The notes under the pieces were generated by a model. That model did no database searches and was not told the DNA's origin. It saw only the letters and a program-made list of their open reading frames with translations. From positions 1 to 34,491 of the forward strand of contig DYFL01000024.1 in assembly GCA_020725195.1 (NCBI GenBank): a DNA stretch of 34,491 bases, read 5' to 3'. The translations under genes and the position numbers were made by a program. Source of the DNA: Hydrogenophilus sp. (GTDB taxonomy: Bacteria; Pseudomonadota; Gammaproteobacteria; Burkholderiales; Thiobacillaceae). Below are positions 1-10,019 of the stretch, one piece after another. Within the stretch, counting starts at the first letter, position 1. Every line of letters begins with the position of its first letter.

Positions 1-1561
1 ATTCCCACTCGATCGTGCCCGGCGGCTTGCCGGTGATGTCGTAGGTGACGCGGTTGATGCCGCGGATCTCGTTGATGATGCGGTTGGAGACCTTGGCCAA
101 GAGGCCATAGGGCAGCTCGGCCCAGTGTGCGGTCATGAAGTCCTGGGTCTGCACCGCACGCAGGGCGACCACGTAGTCGTAGGTGCGGCCGTCGCCCATC
201 ACCCCCACCGCCTTCACCGGCAGGAAGACGGCGAAGGCCTGGGAGGTCTTCTCGTACCAGCCGGCGGCGCGCAGCTCCTCGATGAAGATGGCGTCCGCCC
301 GGCGCAGCAGCTCGGCGTACTCGCGCCTGACCTCGCCCAGGATGCGCACCCCCAGGCCGGGGCCCGGGAAGGGGTGGCGGTAGACCATGTCGTGGGGCAG
401 GCCCAGGGCCACGCCCAGCTCGCGCACCTCGTCCTTGAAGAGCTCGCGCAGGGGCTCGAGGAGCTTGAGATGCATGTCCTCGGGCAGCCCCCCGACGTTG
501 TGGTGGCTCTTGATGGCGTGGGCCTTCTTGGTCTTGGCGCCGGCCGACTCGATCACGTCCGGGTAGATGGTGCCCTGGGCGAGCCACTTGGCGTTCCTGA
601 GCTTGCCGGCCTCGCGCTGGAAGACCGCGACGAACTCGCCGCCGATGATCTTGCGCTTCTGCTCCGGGTCGGCCACGCCCTGGAGCTTGGCCATGAAGTC
701 CTCGGAGGCGTCGACGTGGACGACCTTGACGCCCAGGTTCCGGGCGAAGGTCTCCATCACCTGCTCGGCCTCGTTCAGGCGCAAGAGGCCCGTGTCGACG
801 AAGACGCAGGTGAGCTGATCGCCGATCGCCCGGTGGATGAGGGCCGCGGCCACGGAGGAGTCCACCCCGCCCGAGAGGCCGAGGATGACCTCGTCGTATC
901 CCACCTCGGAGCGGATGCGGCCGATCGCCTCCTCGACGTAGTCGGGCATGTTCCAGTCGTGCCCGGCGCCGCAGATCTCGTGCACGAAGCGCTCGATCAC
1001 GGCCTTGCCCTGGAGGGTGTGGGTCACCTCGGGGTGGAACTGCACGCCGTAGAAGCGGCGCGCGTCGTCGAACATCCCGGCGATGGGGGTGGCGGCGTTC
1101 TCGCACATCACCTTGAAGCCGGGCGGCAGCGCCTCCACCCGGTCGCCGTGGCTCATCCAGACGTCGAGCCAGCACTTGCCGTCCGGGTCGCAACGGTCCT
1201 GGATGTCGGCGAGCAGCTTCGAGTGGCCGTGGGCGCGCACCTCGGCGTAGCCGTATTCGTGGTGGGCGGCGTTGACCACCCTGCCGCCCAGCTGCGCCGC
1301 CATGGTCTGCATGCCGTAGCAGATGCCCAGCACCGGCACCCCCAGCTCGAACACCGCCTGCGGCGCCCGAGGCGTCTCTTCCTCGGTCACCGAGGCGGGA
1401 CCGCCGGAGAGGATGATGCCGATGGGTTTGAATTCCCGGACGAAGTCGTCGGACACGTCGCAGGGGTGCAGCTCGCAGTAGACGTTGGTCTCGCGCACCC
1501 GGCGGGCGATCAGCTGGGTGTACTGGGAGCCGAAGTCGAGGATGAGGATCTTCTGGTGCAT
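1..1561 (-). CDS. guaA: GMP synthase (glutamine-hydrolysing), essentially complete
   Basis: Converts XMP to GMP using ATP and glutamine, the last step of guanine nucleotide synthesis in the cytoplasm. The frame reads from an ATG (start [18 protein letters not shown]) for 520 codons, and the first base of the window is the first base of the stop codon, so only two bases are missing. The class I glutamine amidotransferase domain shows the nucleophile motif LGICYGMQ. The ATP pyrophosphatase domain shows the P-loop [11 protein letters not shown], and the dimerisation domain ends in [11 protein letters not shown], the usual GuaA terminus. Length is normal for the family (about 520). It lies 66 bp downstream of guaB on the same strand, so guaB-guaA is probably one operon. 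The spacer carries a heptamer tandem array that reaches the start codon, and I see no Shine-Dalgarno sequence there. Confidence 0.98.
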   Translation of the reverse strand, partial: MHQKILILDFGSQYTQLIARRVRETNVYCELHPCDVSDDFVREFKPIGIILSGGPASVTEEETPRAPQAVFELGVPVLGICYGMQTMAAQLGGRVVNAAHHEYGYAEVRAHGHSKLLADIQDRCDPDGKCWLDVWMSHGDRVEALPPGFKVMCENAATPIAGMFDDARRFYGVQFHPEVTHTLQGKAVIERFVHEICGAGHDWNMPDYVEEAIGRIRSEVGYDEVILGLSGGVDSSVAAALIHRAIGDQLTCVFVDTGLLRLNEAEQVMETFARNLGVKVVHVDASEDFMAKLQGVADPEQKRKIIGGEFVAVFQREAGKLRNAKWLAQGTIYPDVIESAGAKTKKAHAIKSHHNVGGLPEDMHLKLLEPLRELFKDEVRELGVALGLPHDMVYRHPFPGPGLGVRILGEVRREYAELLRRADAIFIEELRAAGWYEKTSQAFAVFLPVKAVGVMGDGRTYDYVVALRAVQTQDFMTAHWAELPYGLLAKVSNRIINEIRGINRVTYDITGKPPGTIEWE

Positions 1562-1603
1562 GGGTCAGGGGTCAGGGGTCAGGGGTCAGGGGTCGGGGGT
1601 CGG
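1562..1603. repeat. Heptamer tandem repeat touching the guaA start codon
   Basis: Six back-to-back heptamers occupy the spacer between guaB and guaA: four GGGTCAG units followed by two GGGTCGG units on the plus strand (CTGACCC on the transcribed strand). The array begins at the base next to the guaA ATG, so it fills the place where a ribosome binding site would be expected. A unit of seven means that copy-number change would alter the leader length without touching either reading frame. Confidence 0.9.
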
Positions 1604-1627
1604 GGGCCGCTCGCCCCTGCCACTCGA

Positions 1628-3117
<1,490 letters not shown>

Positions 3118-3123
3118 CAGATT

Positions 3124-3181
3124 AACGGACATGGCGATTTGGCCACCCCGCACGATGAAACGCCTTCCCGCCCTGTCCGTT
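3124..3181. repeat. 58-bp inverted-repeat element, copy 1 (upstream of guaB)
   Basis: Bounded by 13-bp terminal inverted repeats with one mismatch: AACGGACATGGCG at the left and CGCCCTGTCCGTT at the right. A second copy of exactly the same length lies at 22173-22230 upstream of smc. By hand alignment without gaps, about 40 of 58 positions agree. It could be a non-autonomous mobile repeat or a shared regulatory palindrome. It has no coding capacity. Confidence 0.8.
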
Positions 3182-3285
3182 TCCCTCACCCCTAACCCTC
3201 TGTGGGCCTTCGGCCCATCCATCGCTGCGCTCCGGACCGCCACTTCGTGGCGTCCTGCGCCCTTCGGGCTGGTCCCGCAAGCGGG
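3182..3285. repeat. Hairpin-rich spacer between rnfH and guaB
   Basis: Starts with CCCTCACCCCTAACCCTC, a member of the CCCTCACCCC repeat family seen elsewhere in this window. Four short palindromes follow: 3203-3217 (TGGGCC/GGCCCA, loop TTC), 3238-3252 (CGCCAC/GTGGCG, loop TTC), 3259-3269 (GCCC/GGGC, loop TTC) and 3274-3285 (CCCGC/GCGGG, loop AA). The stretch lies downstream of ratA-rnfH and upstream of guaB on the minus strand, so it may end the first transcript or simply be repeat debris. The rest of the 267-bp gap shows nothing further. Confidence 0.6.
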
Positions 3286-3352
3286 CGAGGCCGGGGCGGC
3301 GCTTCGTCCTATTTGCAGGTTTCTCCCCGCCCGGACAGCCGCCGGCCCCGGC

Positions 3353-3694
3353 TCAGGCCGCCGTCGCGCTCTCGCCGGCGTCCGCTTCCCCGGCGCCCTT
3401 CTTCATGACCTTGCCCTCGGCCGCGCGCTGGCGCCGAACCTCCTTGGGGTCGGCGACGAGGGGACGGTAGATCTCCACCCGGTCGCGGTCGCGCAGGACC
3501 GTGTCGGCCTTGGCGATCTTGCCCCAGACTCCGGTCTTGTTGCGGCCACCCAGCTCGATCTCGGGAAACTCCTCCAGCAGCCCGGACCGGGCCACGGCCG
3601 CCTCCAGCGTGGTGCCCTCGGCCACCACCAGGGGCACGACCCGCTGCACGTCCTTCAGGGCGTAGACGATCTCGACGTGGATCTGCGCGCTCAT
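3353..3694 (-). CDS. rnfH: RnfH family ubiquitin-like-fold protein
   Basis: A small cytoplasmic protein of the RnfH/UPF0125 family, which has a beta-grasp fold and no proven biochemical activity. The product is 113 residues and begins [13 protein letters not shown]. The family motif ELGGRNKTGVWGKIAKADTVL is recognisable at its core (around residues 47-67), followed by DRVEIYRPLVADPKEVRR. The last 20 or so residues are a lysine, glycine and alanine-rich tail typical of the family. The ATG overlaps the ratA stop codon in an ATGA tetranucleotide, which implies translational coupling. The gene order smpB, divergent from ratA-rnfH, is the conserved arrangement in beta- and gammaproteobacteria. Confidence 0.92.
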   Translation of the reverse strand: MSAQIHVEIVYALKDVQRVVPLVVAEGTTLEAAVARSGLLEEFPEIELGGRNKTGVWGKIAKADTVLRDRDRVEIYRPLVADPKEVRRQRAAEGKVMKKGAGEADAGESATAA

Positions 3695-4128
3695 CGCACC
3701 CCGTAGACCTTTTCCGCGCGGTGCACGAAGGCGTCCACCAGGCTGTTGGCGATGAAGCCGAAGACCGGGCCCAGGGCCTTTTCCAGCAGATGGGTGGCGA
3801 ACTCGTAGTGCAGCACCAGCTCCACCTTGCTGCCCTCCTCGCCCAGGGGCCGGAAATGCCAGACCCCCTCCAGATGCCGGAAGGGGCCGTCCTTGAGCCT
3901 CAGGTGCATCTCCTCGGGATAGCGCTTGTGGTTCTCGGTGGTGAAGCGCTGTTTGACCTGCATGTAGCGGATGTGGATCGTGGCCTCGGTGACCGCCTCG
4001 TCCCGCCGGTGCAGTTCCGTGCCCCCGCACCAGGGCAGGAAATCGGGGTAGGCCTCCACCCGGTCCACCAAGTCGAACATCTCCATCGCCGTGTAGGGCA
4101 CCAGGACGGACTTGACGACTTCGGACAT
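3691..4128 (-). CDS. ratA: RatA / COQ10-like START-domain protein
   Basis: A 145-residue member of the polyketide cyclase / START superfamily related to mitochondrial Coq10. E. coli RatA was described as an inhibitor of 70S ribosome association, and relatives bind ubiquinone, so the physiological role is debated. Recognisable blocks are the start [33 protein letters not shown], and the C-terminal helix [21 protein letters not shown]. The chosen ATG gives the usual family length; an upstream in-frame extension to 4230 would run through the promoter region and is rejected. Divergent from smpB with an 82-bp spacer, and coupled to rnfH through a 4-nt overlap. There is no antitoxin-like gene other than rnfH, which is not thought to neutralise it. 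Confidence 0.93.
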   Translation of the reverse strand: MSEVVKSVLVPYTAMEMFDLVDRVEAYPDFLPWCGGTELHRRDEAVTEATIHIRYMQVKQRFTTENHKRYPEEMHLRLKDGPFRHLEGVWHFRPLGEEGSKVELVLHYEFATHLLEKALGPVFGFIANSLVDAFVHRAEKVYGVR

Positions 4129-4149
4129 GGCGGGCGGGCGATGGGCAAA

Positions 4150-4165
4150 GACTGTTAAAATATCA
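4150..4165. promoter_or_regulatory. AT-rich divergent promoter region, smpB / ratA
   Basis: In a GC-rich spacer this is the only AT-rich patch (GACTGTTAAAATATCACG). TAAAAT at 4156-4161 is a plausible -10 for smpB with about 45 nt of leader. The reverse strand offers TATTTT for ratA. No clear -35 hexamers are visible. Confidence 0.4.
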
Positions 4166-4210
4166 CGAAACACGCACCCTCCCCCAGCCGCCCCATCCCC
4201 GAAGCCCGCC

Positions 4211-4657
4211 ATGTCCATCGCCGAGAACAAGAAGGCCTTCCACGATTATTTCATCGAGGAGCGCTACGAGGCCGGCCTGGCGCTGGAGGGCTGGGAGGTC
4301 AAGGCGATCCGCGCCGGCCGCGTCCAGCTCAAGGAGGCCTATGTCGTGCTGAAGAAGGGCGAGGTCTGGCTGATCGGCTGCCACATCAGCCCCCTGGCCA
4401 CCGCCTCCACCCACGTCAAGCCCGACCCCGTGCGCACCCGCAAGCTGCTCCTGCACGCCGCGCAGATCGACAAGCTCATCGGCAAGGTGGAACGCGCGGG
4501 CTACACCCTGGTGCCCCTGAACCTGCACTACAGCCGGGGGCGGATCAAGCTGGAGATCGGCCTCGCCAAGGGCAAGAAGCAGCATGACAAGCGTGCGGCG
4601 GAGAAGGAAAGGGAGTGGCAGAGGGAAAAACAGCGCCTCGTCCGGGAGCGGGCCTGA
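4211..4657 (+). CDS. smpB: SsrA (tmRNA)-binding protein
   Basis: Binds tmRNA and delivers it to stalled ribosomes for trans-translation. The 148-residue product begins [17 protein letters not shown] and carries the conserved blocks [34 protein letters not shown] and [17 protein letters not shown]. The C-terminal basic tail ([18 protein letters not shown]) matches the segment that mimics the missing tRNA anticodon arm. The ATG fits the family start; the frame is open further upstream only through the promoter spacer. The next gene, mnmH, starts on the last base of the smpB stop codon (TGATG), so the two are probably co-translated. Confidence 0.97.
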   Translation: MSIAENKKAFHDYFIEERYEAGLALEGWEVKAIRAGRVQLKEAYVVLKKGEVWLIGCHISPLATASTHVKPDPVRTRKLLLHAAQIDKLIGKVERAGYTLVPLNLHYSRGRIKLEIGLAKGKKQHDKRAAEKEREWQREKQRLVRERA

Positions 4658-5736
4658 TGCTCTGCGGCCTGGGCGCGGGCCCGGCGAGGCGGGGCGAGGT
4701 GGCGGACGTCGGGCAACTGGACGGCTACGACGAGATCGTCGACGTGCGCTCGCCCACGGAATACGCCGAAGACCACATCCCCGGCGCCATCAACCTGCCG
4801 GTCCTGGACGACGCGGAGCGCGCCCGTGTGGGCACCCTCTACAAACAGGTCTCCGCCTTCGAGGCCAAGAAGGTGGGCGCCGCCCTGGTCTCGCGCAACA
4901 TCGCACGCCACATCGAGGCCCACTTCCAGGGCAAGCCCAGGCGATACCGTCCCCTGGTCTATTGCTGGCGCGGGGGCAGCCGCTCGGGTTCGCTCGCCCA
5001 CGTGCTACGCTCCATCGGTTGGCCGGCGGCCCAGCTGGAGGGCGGCTACAAGGCCTACCGCAGGCGGGTCATGGCCGAGCTCGACAGCCTGCCGGGGCGG
5101 CTGCGCCTCGCGGTGGTCTGCGGCCGCACGGGCAGCGGCAAGAGCCGCTTCCTCCAGGTGCTGCAGCAGGCGGGCGGCCAGGTCCTGGACCTGGAGGACC
5201 TGGCCGCGCACAAGGGCTCGGTCCTGGGCGGCCTGCCCGACCGGCCCCAGCCGGGGCAGAAGCTCTTCGAGAGCCTCATCTGGCAGAGGCTGCACGCGCT
5301 GGACCCCGCCCGGCCGGTCTTCGTCGAATCGGAGAGCAAGAAGATCGGCCGGCTGCACACCCCGGAGGCGCTGCTCGCCCGCATGCGCGGCGCCGAGTGC
5401 CTCACCCTGGAGGCGGACCTCCCCGTGCGCGTCGCCCTGCTCGAGGAGGAGTACGCCCACTTCCTGGCCGACCCCGCAGGGCTCGGCCGCCAGCTCGACT
5501 GCCTGGCGGGCCTGCAGGGCCGCGAGCGGGTGGAGCGCTGGAAGGCGCTGGCGAGCTCGGGCCTGTGGCACGAACTGGTGGCCGAACTGCTCGCCGGGCA
5601 TTACGACCCGGCCTATGAGCGGTCTCTCGGCAGGAACTATCCGCAGGCGGCGCAAGGCCCGCGGCTGAGCTTGGCCAGCCCTGCGCGCGAGGACATGGTT
5701 TCCCTTGCGTATCGGGCGCTTGCACACTTCTCTTGA
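4657..5736 (+). CDS. mnmH: tRNA 2-selenouridine synthase
   Basis: Replaces sulfur with selenium (through a geranylated intermediate) in mnm5s2U34 of tRNAs for Lys, Glu and Gln, using selenophosphate. The 359-residue product (E. coli MnmH has 364) has an N-terminal rhodanese domain with VDVRSPTEYAEDHIPGAINLP and the catalytic cysteine in VYCWRGGSRSG (Cys103). A P-loop domain follows with GRTGSGKS at residues 156-163. The ATG at 4657 overlaps the smpB stop; an in-frame ATG at 4615 lies inside smpB and would add 14 unrelated residues. No selD or selA is in the window, so the selenophosphate supply must be encoded elsewhere if the enzyme is active. Confidence 0.93.
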   Translation: MLCGLGAGPARRGEVADVGQLDGYDEIVDVRSPTEYAEDHIPGAINLPVLDDAERARVGTLYKQVSAFEAKKVGAALVSRNIARHIEAHFQGKPRRYRPLVYCWRGGSRSGSLAHVLRSIGWPAAQLEGGYKAYRRRVMAELDSLPGRLRLAVVCGRTGSGKSRFLQVLQQAGGQVLDLEDLAAHKGSVLGGLPDRPQPGQKLFESLIWQRLHALDPARPVFVESESKKIGRLHTPEALLARMRGAECLTLEADLPVRVALLEEEYAHFLADPAGLGRQLDCLAGLQGRERVERWKALASSGLWHELVAELLAGHYDPAYERSLGRNYPQAAQGPRLSLASPAREDMVSLAYRALAHFS

Positions 5737-5804
5737 CGCCCCGCCCGCCCGGCGCCTAGTCTTTAATTAGGAATCGGATCTTCACCGCGCAGAGAGGTTA
5801 GACC

Positions 5805-6245
5805 ATGCCGACTACCTGGATACTTGTCGCGAATGCCAGCCAAGCCAAGCTCTATGCCAACCACGGCCCGAAGAGGGGGCTCGAGCTCGTCAAGGAACTC
5901 GACCATCCCGAAAGCCGCGAGAAGGCGTCCAACCTGGTCACCGACCGATCCGGCCACAACCAGGGCCATGGCGGCGGGCATGGCGCCTTCATACAAGCCA
6001 CCGACCCCAAGGCCGTCGAGGCCGACCGCTTCGCCCTGGAGCTGGCCCGGGAGCTGGAGGACGGCCGCGTCAGCAACGCCTACGACCGCCTGATCCTGGT
6101 GTCCTCGCCGGCCTTCCTGGGCCTGATCAACAACAAGATCTCCAGCCAGGTGAAGGGCAAGCTCTCGGAGAGCATCGAGAAGGACTACACCCGCCTGCCC
6201 CTCAAGGAGCTCTCGGGTCACCTGGAGAGCGTCGTCTACCTATAG
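5805..6245 (+). CDS. Host-attachment family protein (Host_attach)
   Basis: A 146-residue cytoplasmic protein beginning MPTTWILVANASQAKLY. This opening, the LVTDRSGHNQGHGGGHGAF segment and YDRLILVSSPAFLGLI are typical of the family annotated as required for attachment to host cells, named from Agrobacterium. The fold appears related to bacterial homologues of the archaeo-eukaryotic release-factor domain, so the family name may mislead. It has no signal peptide and no membrane segment, which argues against a direct adhesion role. A purine-rich AGAGG lies about 10 nt before the ATG. It stands alone on the plus strand and converges on thpR. The six bases CTATAG at its end supply the stop codons of both genes. 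Confidence 0.8.
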   Translation: MPTTWILVANASQAKLYANHGPKRGLELVKELDHPESREKASNLVTDRSGHNQGHGGGHGAFIQATDPKAVEADRFALELARELEDGRVSNAYDRLILVSSPAFLGLINNKISSQVKGKLSESIEKDYTRLPLKELSGHLESVVYL

Positions 6246-6827
6246 GAGCGGCCAGCGCGCGAGCACGCGATAGCGCGCCCCCGCGTCGTCGATCCCGGAC
6301 TCCACCAGCACGAAATCCCGCGCCGCCCAGACGATGGGCGGCGCGGGATTTTTCCTTGCCGCCGTGCGCTGCGGATCGGCCGGCGCCCCCCTCCGGCAAT
6401 CGGCGTTGCGCAGCAGGGTGATGTGCGCCTTGTAGGGCCGCCGGTCGAACCCGATCCCGGCCAGGTCGACCTGCCGCTCCAGATCGGCCACCAGATCGTA
6501 GAGTTGCGGCGGCGGCTGGCTGGCGCCCAGGAAGACGATCCGGTTGCGGCGCCAGCATTCGACCTGATCGAAGCCGGCGCGGAAGGCCGGGGCCCTCACC
6601 GCCGCCGCCGCGGCCTGCAGCTCGTCCAGCCGCCCGCGCGGCACCGCGCCCACGAAGAGCAGGGTGAGGTGCAGCTTTTCGGGCCGTATGCGGCGTCCGC
6701 CGTAGACCTCGTGCAGCCGCCCGGCCGCCTCGTCCAGCCGCAGCCGCAAGGCCGCATCCGGCCACAGGGCGAAGAAGACCCGGGCCTGTCCGCCCAGGGC
6801 CGGGCTCAGGCCTTCGTCAGCAGGCAT
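6240..6827 (-). CDS. thpR: RNA 2',3'-cyclic phosphodiesterase (LigT/ThpR, 2H family)
   Basis: A 2H-phosphoesterase that opens 2',3'-cyclic phosphates on RNA and can reversibly ligate 2'-5' tRNA halves in vitro. The 195-residue product carries the two signature HxTx motifs, HLTLLF at residues 53-58 and HITLLR at 135-140, at the expected spacing. It also shows [13 protein letters not shown] near the start and the terminal [10 protein letters not shown]. Its ATG lies 22 bp inside the 3' end of ispF on the same strand, so the two are likely co-transcribed. A short proline and arginine-rich linker (about residues 144-165) is longer than in many homologues. Confidence 0.92.
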   Translation of the reverse strand: MPADEGLSPALGGQARVFFALWPDAALRLRLDEAAGRLHEVYGGRRIRPEKLHLTLLFVGAVPRGRLDELQAAAAAVRAPAFRAGFDQVECWRRNRIVFLGASQPPPQLYDLVADLERQVDLAGIGFDRRPYKAHITLLRNADCRRGAPADPQRTAARKNPAPPIVWAARDFVLVESGIDDAGARYRVLARWPLL

Positions 6828-7285
6828 ACCGCCTCCGCGGCGATGCCCTCGCCGCGCCCGGTGAAACCCAGCCGCTCCGTGGTCGTGGCCTTCACGTTCA
6901 CGGCCTCGGGATCGAGCTCCAGGTCCTCCGCGATATGGGCCTGCATGGCCGGGATATGCGCCGCCATCCTGGGCGCCTGGGCGATGATGGTGGCGTCCAC
7001 GTTGCCCACGCGCCAGCCCCCGGCCTTGAGCAATTCCACGACGTGGCGCAGCAGCTTGCGGCTGTCGATGCCCCGGTAGCGCGGGTCGCTGTCCGGGAAG
7101 TGGCGGCCGATATCGCCGAACCCCGCCGCCCCCAGCAGGGCATCGCAGACGGCGTGCAGGAGCACGTCGGCGTCCGAGTGCCCCGCCAGGCCCTTGCCAT
7201 GCGGGATGTCCACCCCGCCGATGACGAGCCGGCGCCCCTCGGCGAAGGCGTGGACGTCGAAACCGTGACCGATGCGCAGATCCAT
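6806..7285 (-). CDS. ispF: 2-C-methyl-D-erythritol 2,4-cyclodiphosphate synthase
   Basis: Cyclises CDP-ME 2-phosphate to MEcPP in the non-mevalonate isoprenoid pathway, as a trimer with zinc. The product is 159 residues, the same length as E. coli IspF. It begins [14 protein letters not shown], with metal ligands Asp10 and His12. [31 protein letters not shown] and the CDP-binding [20 protein letters not shown] are all present. The frame is open further upstream, but this ATG matches the family. The usual partner ispD is not adjacent; the upstream 203 bp hold no gene I can support. Confidence 0.97.
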   Translation of the reverse strand: MDLRIGHGFDVHAFAEGRRLVIGGVDIPHGKGLAGHSDADVLLHAVCDALLGAAGFGDIGRHFPDSDPRYRGIDSRKLLRHVVELLKAGGWRVGNVDATIIAQAPRMAAHIPAMQAHIAEDLELDPEAVNVKATTTERLGFTGRGEGIAAEAVCLLTKA

Positions 7286-7454
7286 GCAGTTGCCCCTCAG
7301 GTTCAGGCCGGATTGTTCATAGGCGCCGTCCACCGGCCGTTGCGCGCGCCGGCGGCCCCTCCCCTGCCGCCATGCCGAGACCGACCGCCTCGGCCAGGGA
7401 GCCGCCGGGCGGGCCCTGAACGACGCATTTGCGGCCCAGGGCGCGGACTCGGCG

Positions 7455-7478
7455 TAAAATACGGCGGTTCAACGGAGG
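7455..7478 (+). promoter_or_regulatory. Candidate -10 box and ribosome binding site of yffB
   Basis: TAAAAT at 7455-7460 is preceded by TTGCGG at 7429-7434, at a long 20-bp spacing, so the -35 assignment is weak. GGAGG at 7474-7478 lies 10 nt before the ATG and supports the 7489 start. Confidence 0.4.
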
Positions 7479-7488
7479 CGAGTTTGCC

Positions 7489-7836
7489 ATGAAACTCTAC
7501 GGTATCCCCAACTGCAGCACCGTCAAGAAGGCCCGGGCCTGGCTGGACGAGCGCGACATCCCCTACGAGTTCCACGACTTCAAGAAACAGGGCGTGCCCG
7601 CCGAGCTGCTGAAGACCCTCATGGGCATCATGGGCTGGGAGGCCCTGGTCAACCGCAGCGGGCCGACCTGGCGCAAGCTGCCGGACGCGCGCAGGGCCAA
7701 GGTGAAGGACGCGAAGTCCGCGCTGGCCGTCATGGAGGAGAACCCCAGCGTGATCAGGCGCCCCATCCTCGACCGCGACGGCCAGTACCAGGTGGGCTTC
7801 ACCGAGGACAACTACGCCGCCTTCTTCGGCGAGTGA
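7489..7836 (+). CDS. yffB: ArsC/Spx-family protein YffB
   Basis: A 115-residue thioredoxin-fold protein of the ArsC/Spx superfamily; YffB relatives have weak glutathione-dependent reductase properties and no settled role. It begins [20 protein letters not shown], with the single active-site cysteine at residue 9. [10 protein letters not shown] and the family tail [19 protein letters not shown] follow. There is no CxxC pair (the motif is C-S-T-V), and no Arg triad like that of true arsenate reductases is obvious by eye. It sits four bases before dapE, a pairing conserved in many beta- and gammaproteobacteria. A GGAGG supports this start rather than an in-frame upstream start codon at 7429. Confidence 0.9.
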   Translation: MKLYGIPNCSTVKKARAWLDERDIPYEFHDFKKQGVPAELLKTLMGIMGWEALVNRSGPTWRKLPDARRAKVKDAKSALAVMEENPSVIRRPILDRDGQYQVGFTEDNYAAFFGE

Positions 7837-7840
7837 CCCC

Positions 7841-8974
7841 ATGTCGAACAAGGCCTATGAATACGCCCGCGAACTCATCGCGCGCCGCTCCGTCACGCCG
7901 GACGACGCCGGCTGCCAGGACTGGCTCGCGGCCAGGCTCGCGCCCCTGGGCTTCCACATCGAAAAGATCATCAGCGGCGGGGTGACCAACCTCTGGGCCC
8001 GGCGCGGCAGCGCCGCCCCCGTGGTCTGCTTCGCCGGCCACACCGACGTGGTGCCCACGGGGCCGCTGGAGCGCTGGTCCTACGACCCCTTCATGCCCAC
8101 GCTCAGCGACGACTGCCTCTACGGCCGCGGCGCGGCCGACATGAAGGGCTCCATCGCCGCCTTCCTCGCCGCAGTGGAGGACTTCCTCATGACCGACCCG
8201 AATCCCGCCGGGTCGATCGCCTGGCTCATCACCTCGGACGAGGAAGGCCCCGCGGTGGACGGCACGGTGAAGGTGGTGGAGCGCCTCGCCGCCCGCGGCG
8301 AGCGCCTCGACTACTGCATCGTGGGCGAACCCACCTGCGCCGAGGAGTTCGGCGACACCATCAAGAACGGCCGGCGCGGCTCGCTGCACGGGCGCCTCAG
8401 GGTCAAGGGCGTGCAGGGCCACATCGCCTATCCGCATCTGGCGAAGAACCCCATCCACCTCGCCGCCCCCGCCATCGCGGAGCTCGCGGCGACCGAGTGG
8501 GACCAGGGCAACGAGTACTTCCCGCCCACCACCTGGCAGATCTCCAACATCCGGGGCGGCACCGGGGCGACCAACGTGATCCCGGGCGAGGTGGACATCG
8601 CCTTCAACTTCCGCTTCGCCACCGCCAGCACGGTCGAGGGGCTGCAGGCCCGGGTGCACGCCATCCTGGAGCGCCACGACCTGGACTACGAGCTCGAATG
8701 GGAACTGGGTGCGAAGCCCTTCCTCACCCCGCGCGGCCGGCTGGTGGAGGCCCTGTCCGAGGCGATCCAGGACACCGTCGGCCTCACCCCCACCCTCTCG
8801 ACCACGGGCGGGACCTCCGACGGGCGCTTCATCGCCGATATCTCGACGGAGGTCGTCGAGTTCGGCCCGGTGAACAAGACCATCCACAAGATCGACGAGT
8901 GCGTGGGTGTCGACGAGCTGGTGAACCTCACGGCCATCTACCGCCGCACCCTGGAGGGGCTGCTGCGTGTTTAA
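7841..8974 (+). CDS. dapE: Succinyl-diaminopimelate desuccinylase
   Basis: Hydrolyses N-succinyl-LL-DAP in lysine and peptidoglycan precursor synthesis; a di-zinc M20 family enzyme. The 377-residue product (E. coli 375) shows the metal and catalytic residues in order. His67 and Asp69 lie in [11 protein letters not shown], Asp100 in [12 protein letters not shown], Glu134-Glu135 in ITSDEEGPA, a further glutamate in IVGEPTC, and the C-terminal histidine in [20 protein letters not shown] is also present. It lies 4 bp after yffB and overlaps prmB by 8 bp. The other lysine genes, dapC and dapD, are together near 27 kb. Confidence 0.98.
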   Translation: MSNKAYEYARELIARRSVTPDDAGCQDWLAARLAPLGFHIEKIISGGVTNLWARRGSAAPVVCFAGHTDVVPTGPLERWSYDPFMPTLSDDCLYGRGAADMKGSIAAFLAAVEDFLMTDPNPAGSIAWLITSDEEGPAVDGTVKVVERLAARGERLDYCIVGEPTCAEEFGDTIKNGRRGSLHGRLRVKGVQGHIAYPHLAKNPIHLAAPAIAELAATEWDQGNEYFPPTTWQISNIRGGTGATNVIPGEVDIAFNFRFATASTVEGLQARVHAILERHDLDYELEWELGAKPFLTPRGRLVEALSEAIQDTVGLTPTLSTTGGTSDGRFIADISTEVVEFGPVNKTIHKIDECVGVDELVNLTAIYRRTLEGLLRV

Positions 8975-9863
8975 GGACGCGACCGAGCACCTCCTCACCC
9001 TGCGCGACTGGCTGCGTTACGCCGTCTCCCGCTTCAACGAGGCGAACCTCACCTTCGGCCACGGCAGCCAGAGCGCCTACGACGAGGCGGCCTATCTCTG
9101 CCTGCACACCCTGCACCTGCCGCTCGACCGGCTGGGGCCCTTCCTGGATGCCCGGCTCCTGCCGGAGGAGGCCGAGCGCCTGGCGCAGATCCTGGAGCGG
9201 CGCGTCGGGGAACGCCTGCCCGCCCCCTACCTCACCCGCGAGGCCTGGCTCCAGGGCTACCGCTTCTACGTGGACGAGCGGGTGATCGTGCCGCGCTCCT
9301 TCCTCGCGCCGCTGATCCTGGAGCAGTTCCGGCCCTGGCTGGCGGAGCCCGGGGGCGTCACCCGGGCCCTGGACCTGTGCACCGGCTCGGGCTGCCTGGC
9401 GATCCTGATGGCCCTGGCCTTCCCCGGGGCCGAGGTCGACGCCGCGGACCTCTCGCCCGAGGCCCTGGCGGTCGCCCGCCGCAACGTCGCCGACTACGGC
9501 CTGGAGGACCGGATCCGCCTGATCGAGTCCGACCTCTTCGGAGGGCTCGGGGGACAGCGCTACGACCTCATCGTCTCCAACCCCCCCTACGTCACTGCCG
9601 AGGCCATGGCCGCCCTGCCCGCGGAATACCGCCACGAGCCCGCCCTGGCCCTGGCCTCGGGCGAGGACGGCATGGACGCCGTGCGGGTCATCCTGCGCGA
9701 GGCCGCCGGGCACCTCAACCCCGGCGGACTGCTCGCGGTGGAGATCGGACACAACCGGGACATCGTGGAGGCGGCCTTCCCAGGGCTGGAGTTCACCTGG
9801 CCCGAGGTGGAGGGCGGCGAGGACACGATCTTCCTGCTCGGCCGGGAACAGCTCCTCGGCTGA
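8967..9863 (+). CDS. prmB: Ribosomal protein L3 N5-glutamine methyltransferase
   Basis: Methylates a glutamine of ribosomal protein L3 using S-adenosylmethionine. The 298-residue product has an N-terminal helical domain ([22 protein letters not shown]) and a Rossmann methyltransferase domain. The latter carries the SAM loop [14 protein letters not shown] and the glutamine-binding motif [22 protein letters not shown] is typical of PrmB rather than PrmC. The start is GTG, inside the end of dapE. The sequence GGAGGGG at 8953-8959, within the dapE coding region and 7 nt upstream, is a strong ribosome binding site and decides this start. It is the likely last gene of the yffB-dapE-prmB unit. Confidence 0.95.
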   Translation: MFKDATEHLLTLRDWLRYAVSRFNEANLTFGHGSQSAYDEAAYLCLHTLHLPLDRLGPFLDARLLPEEAERLAQILERRVGERLPAPYLTREAWLQGYRFYVDERVIVPRSFLAPLILEQFRPWLAEPGGVTRALDLCTGSGCLAILMALAFPGAEVDAADLSPEALAVARRNVADYGLEDRIRLIESDLFGGLGGQRYDLIVSNPPYVTAEAMAALPAEYRHEPALALASGEDGMDAVRVILREAAGHLNPGGLLAVEIGHNRDIVEAAFPGLEFTWPEVEGGEDTIFLLGREQLLG

Positions 9864-9968
9864 ATGTCCACCGCCGCGGCCGCGGGGCGGTGCAGGGCGC
9901 CGGCCTCGCCAAGCCGCCAAGCCCTGATCCTGGACACGCCCGCCTCCGCCTTGCCAGGCCAGGGCGGC

Positions 9969-9974
9969 TATAAT
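9969..9974 (+). promoter_or_regulatory. Candidate -10 box of the membrane protein gene
   Basis: A perfect TATAAT in the 156-bp spacer after prmB, about 46 bp before the next ATG. TTGCCA at 9951-9956 is the nearest -35-like hexamer, but its 12-bp spacing is too short for a standard sigma-70 promoter. GGAG about 8 nt before the ATG at 10020 is a good ribosome binding site. Confidence 0.45.
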
Positions 9975-10019
9975 CGACCGCGAAACGATTCCACGAACTG
10001 ATTCTTCCCGGAGCCCACC

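Noticed and set aside
1562-1603. CRISPR-like or origin iteron array
   Set aside because: Heptamers without spacers are a simple tandem repeat, and no cas, dnaA or DnaA-box context is present.
3353-4128. ratA-rnfH as a toxin-antitoxin module
   Set aside because: RatA was described as a toxin, but RnfH is not known to neutralise it, and the pair is conserved housekeeping next to smpB; the Coq10-like role is at least as likely.
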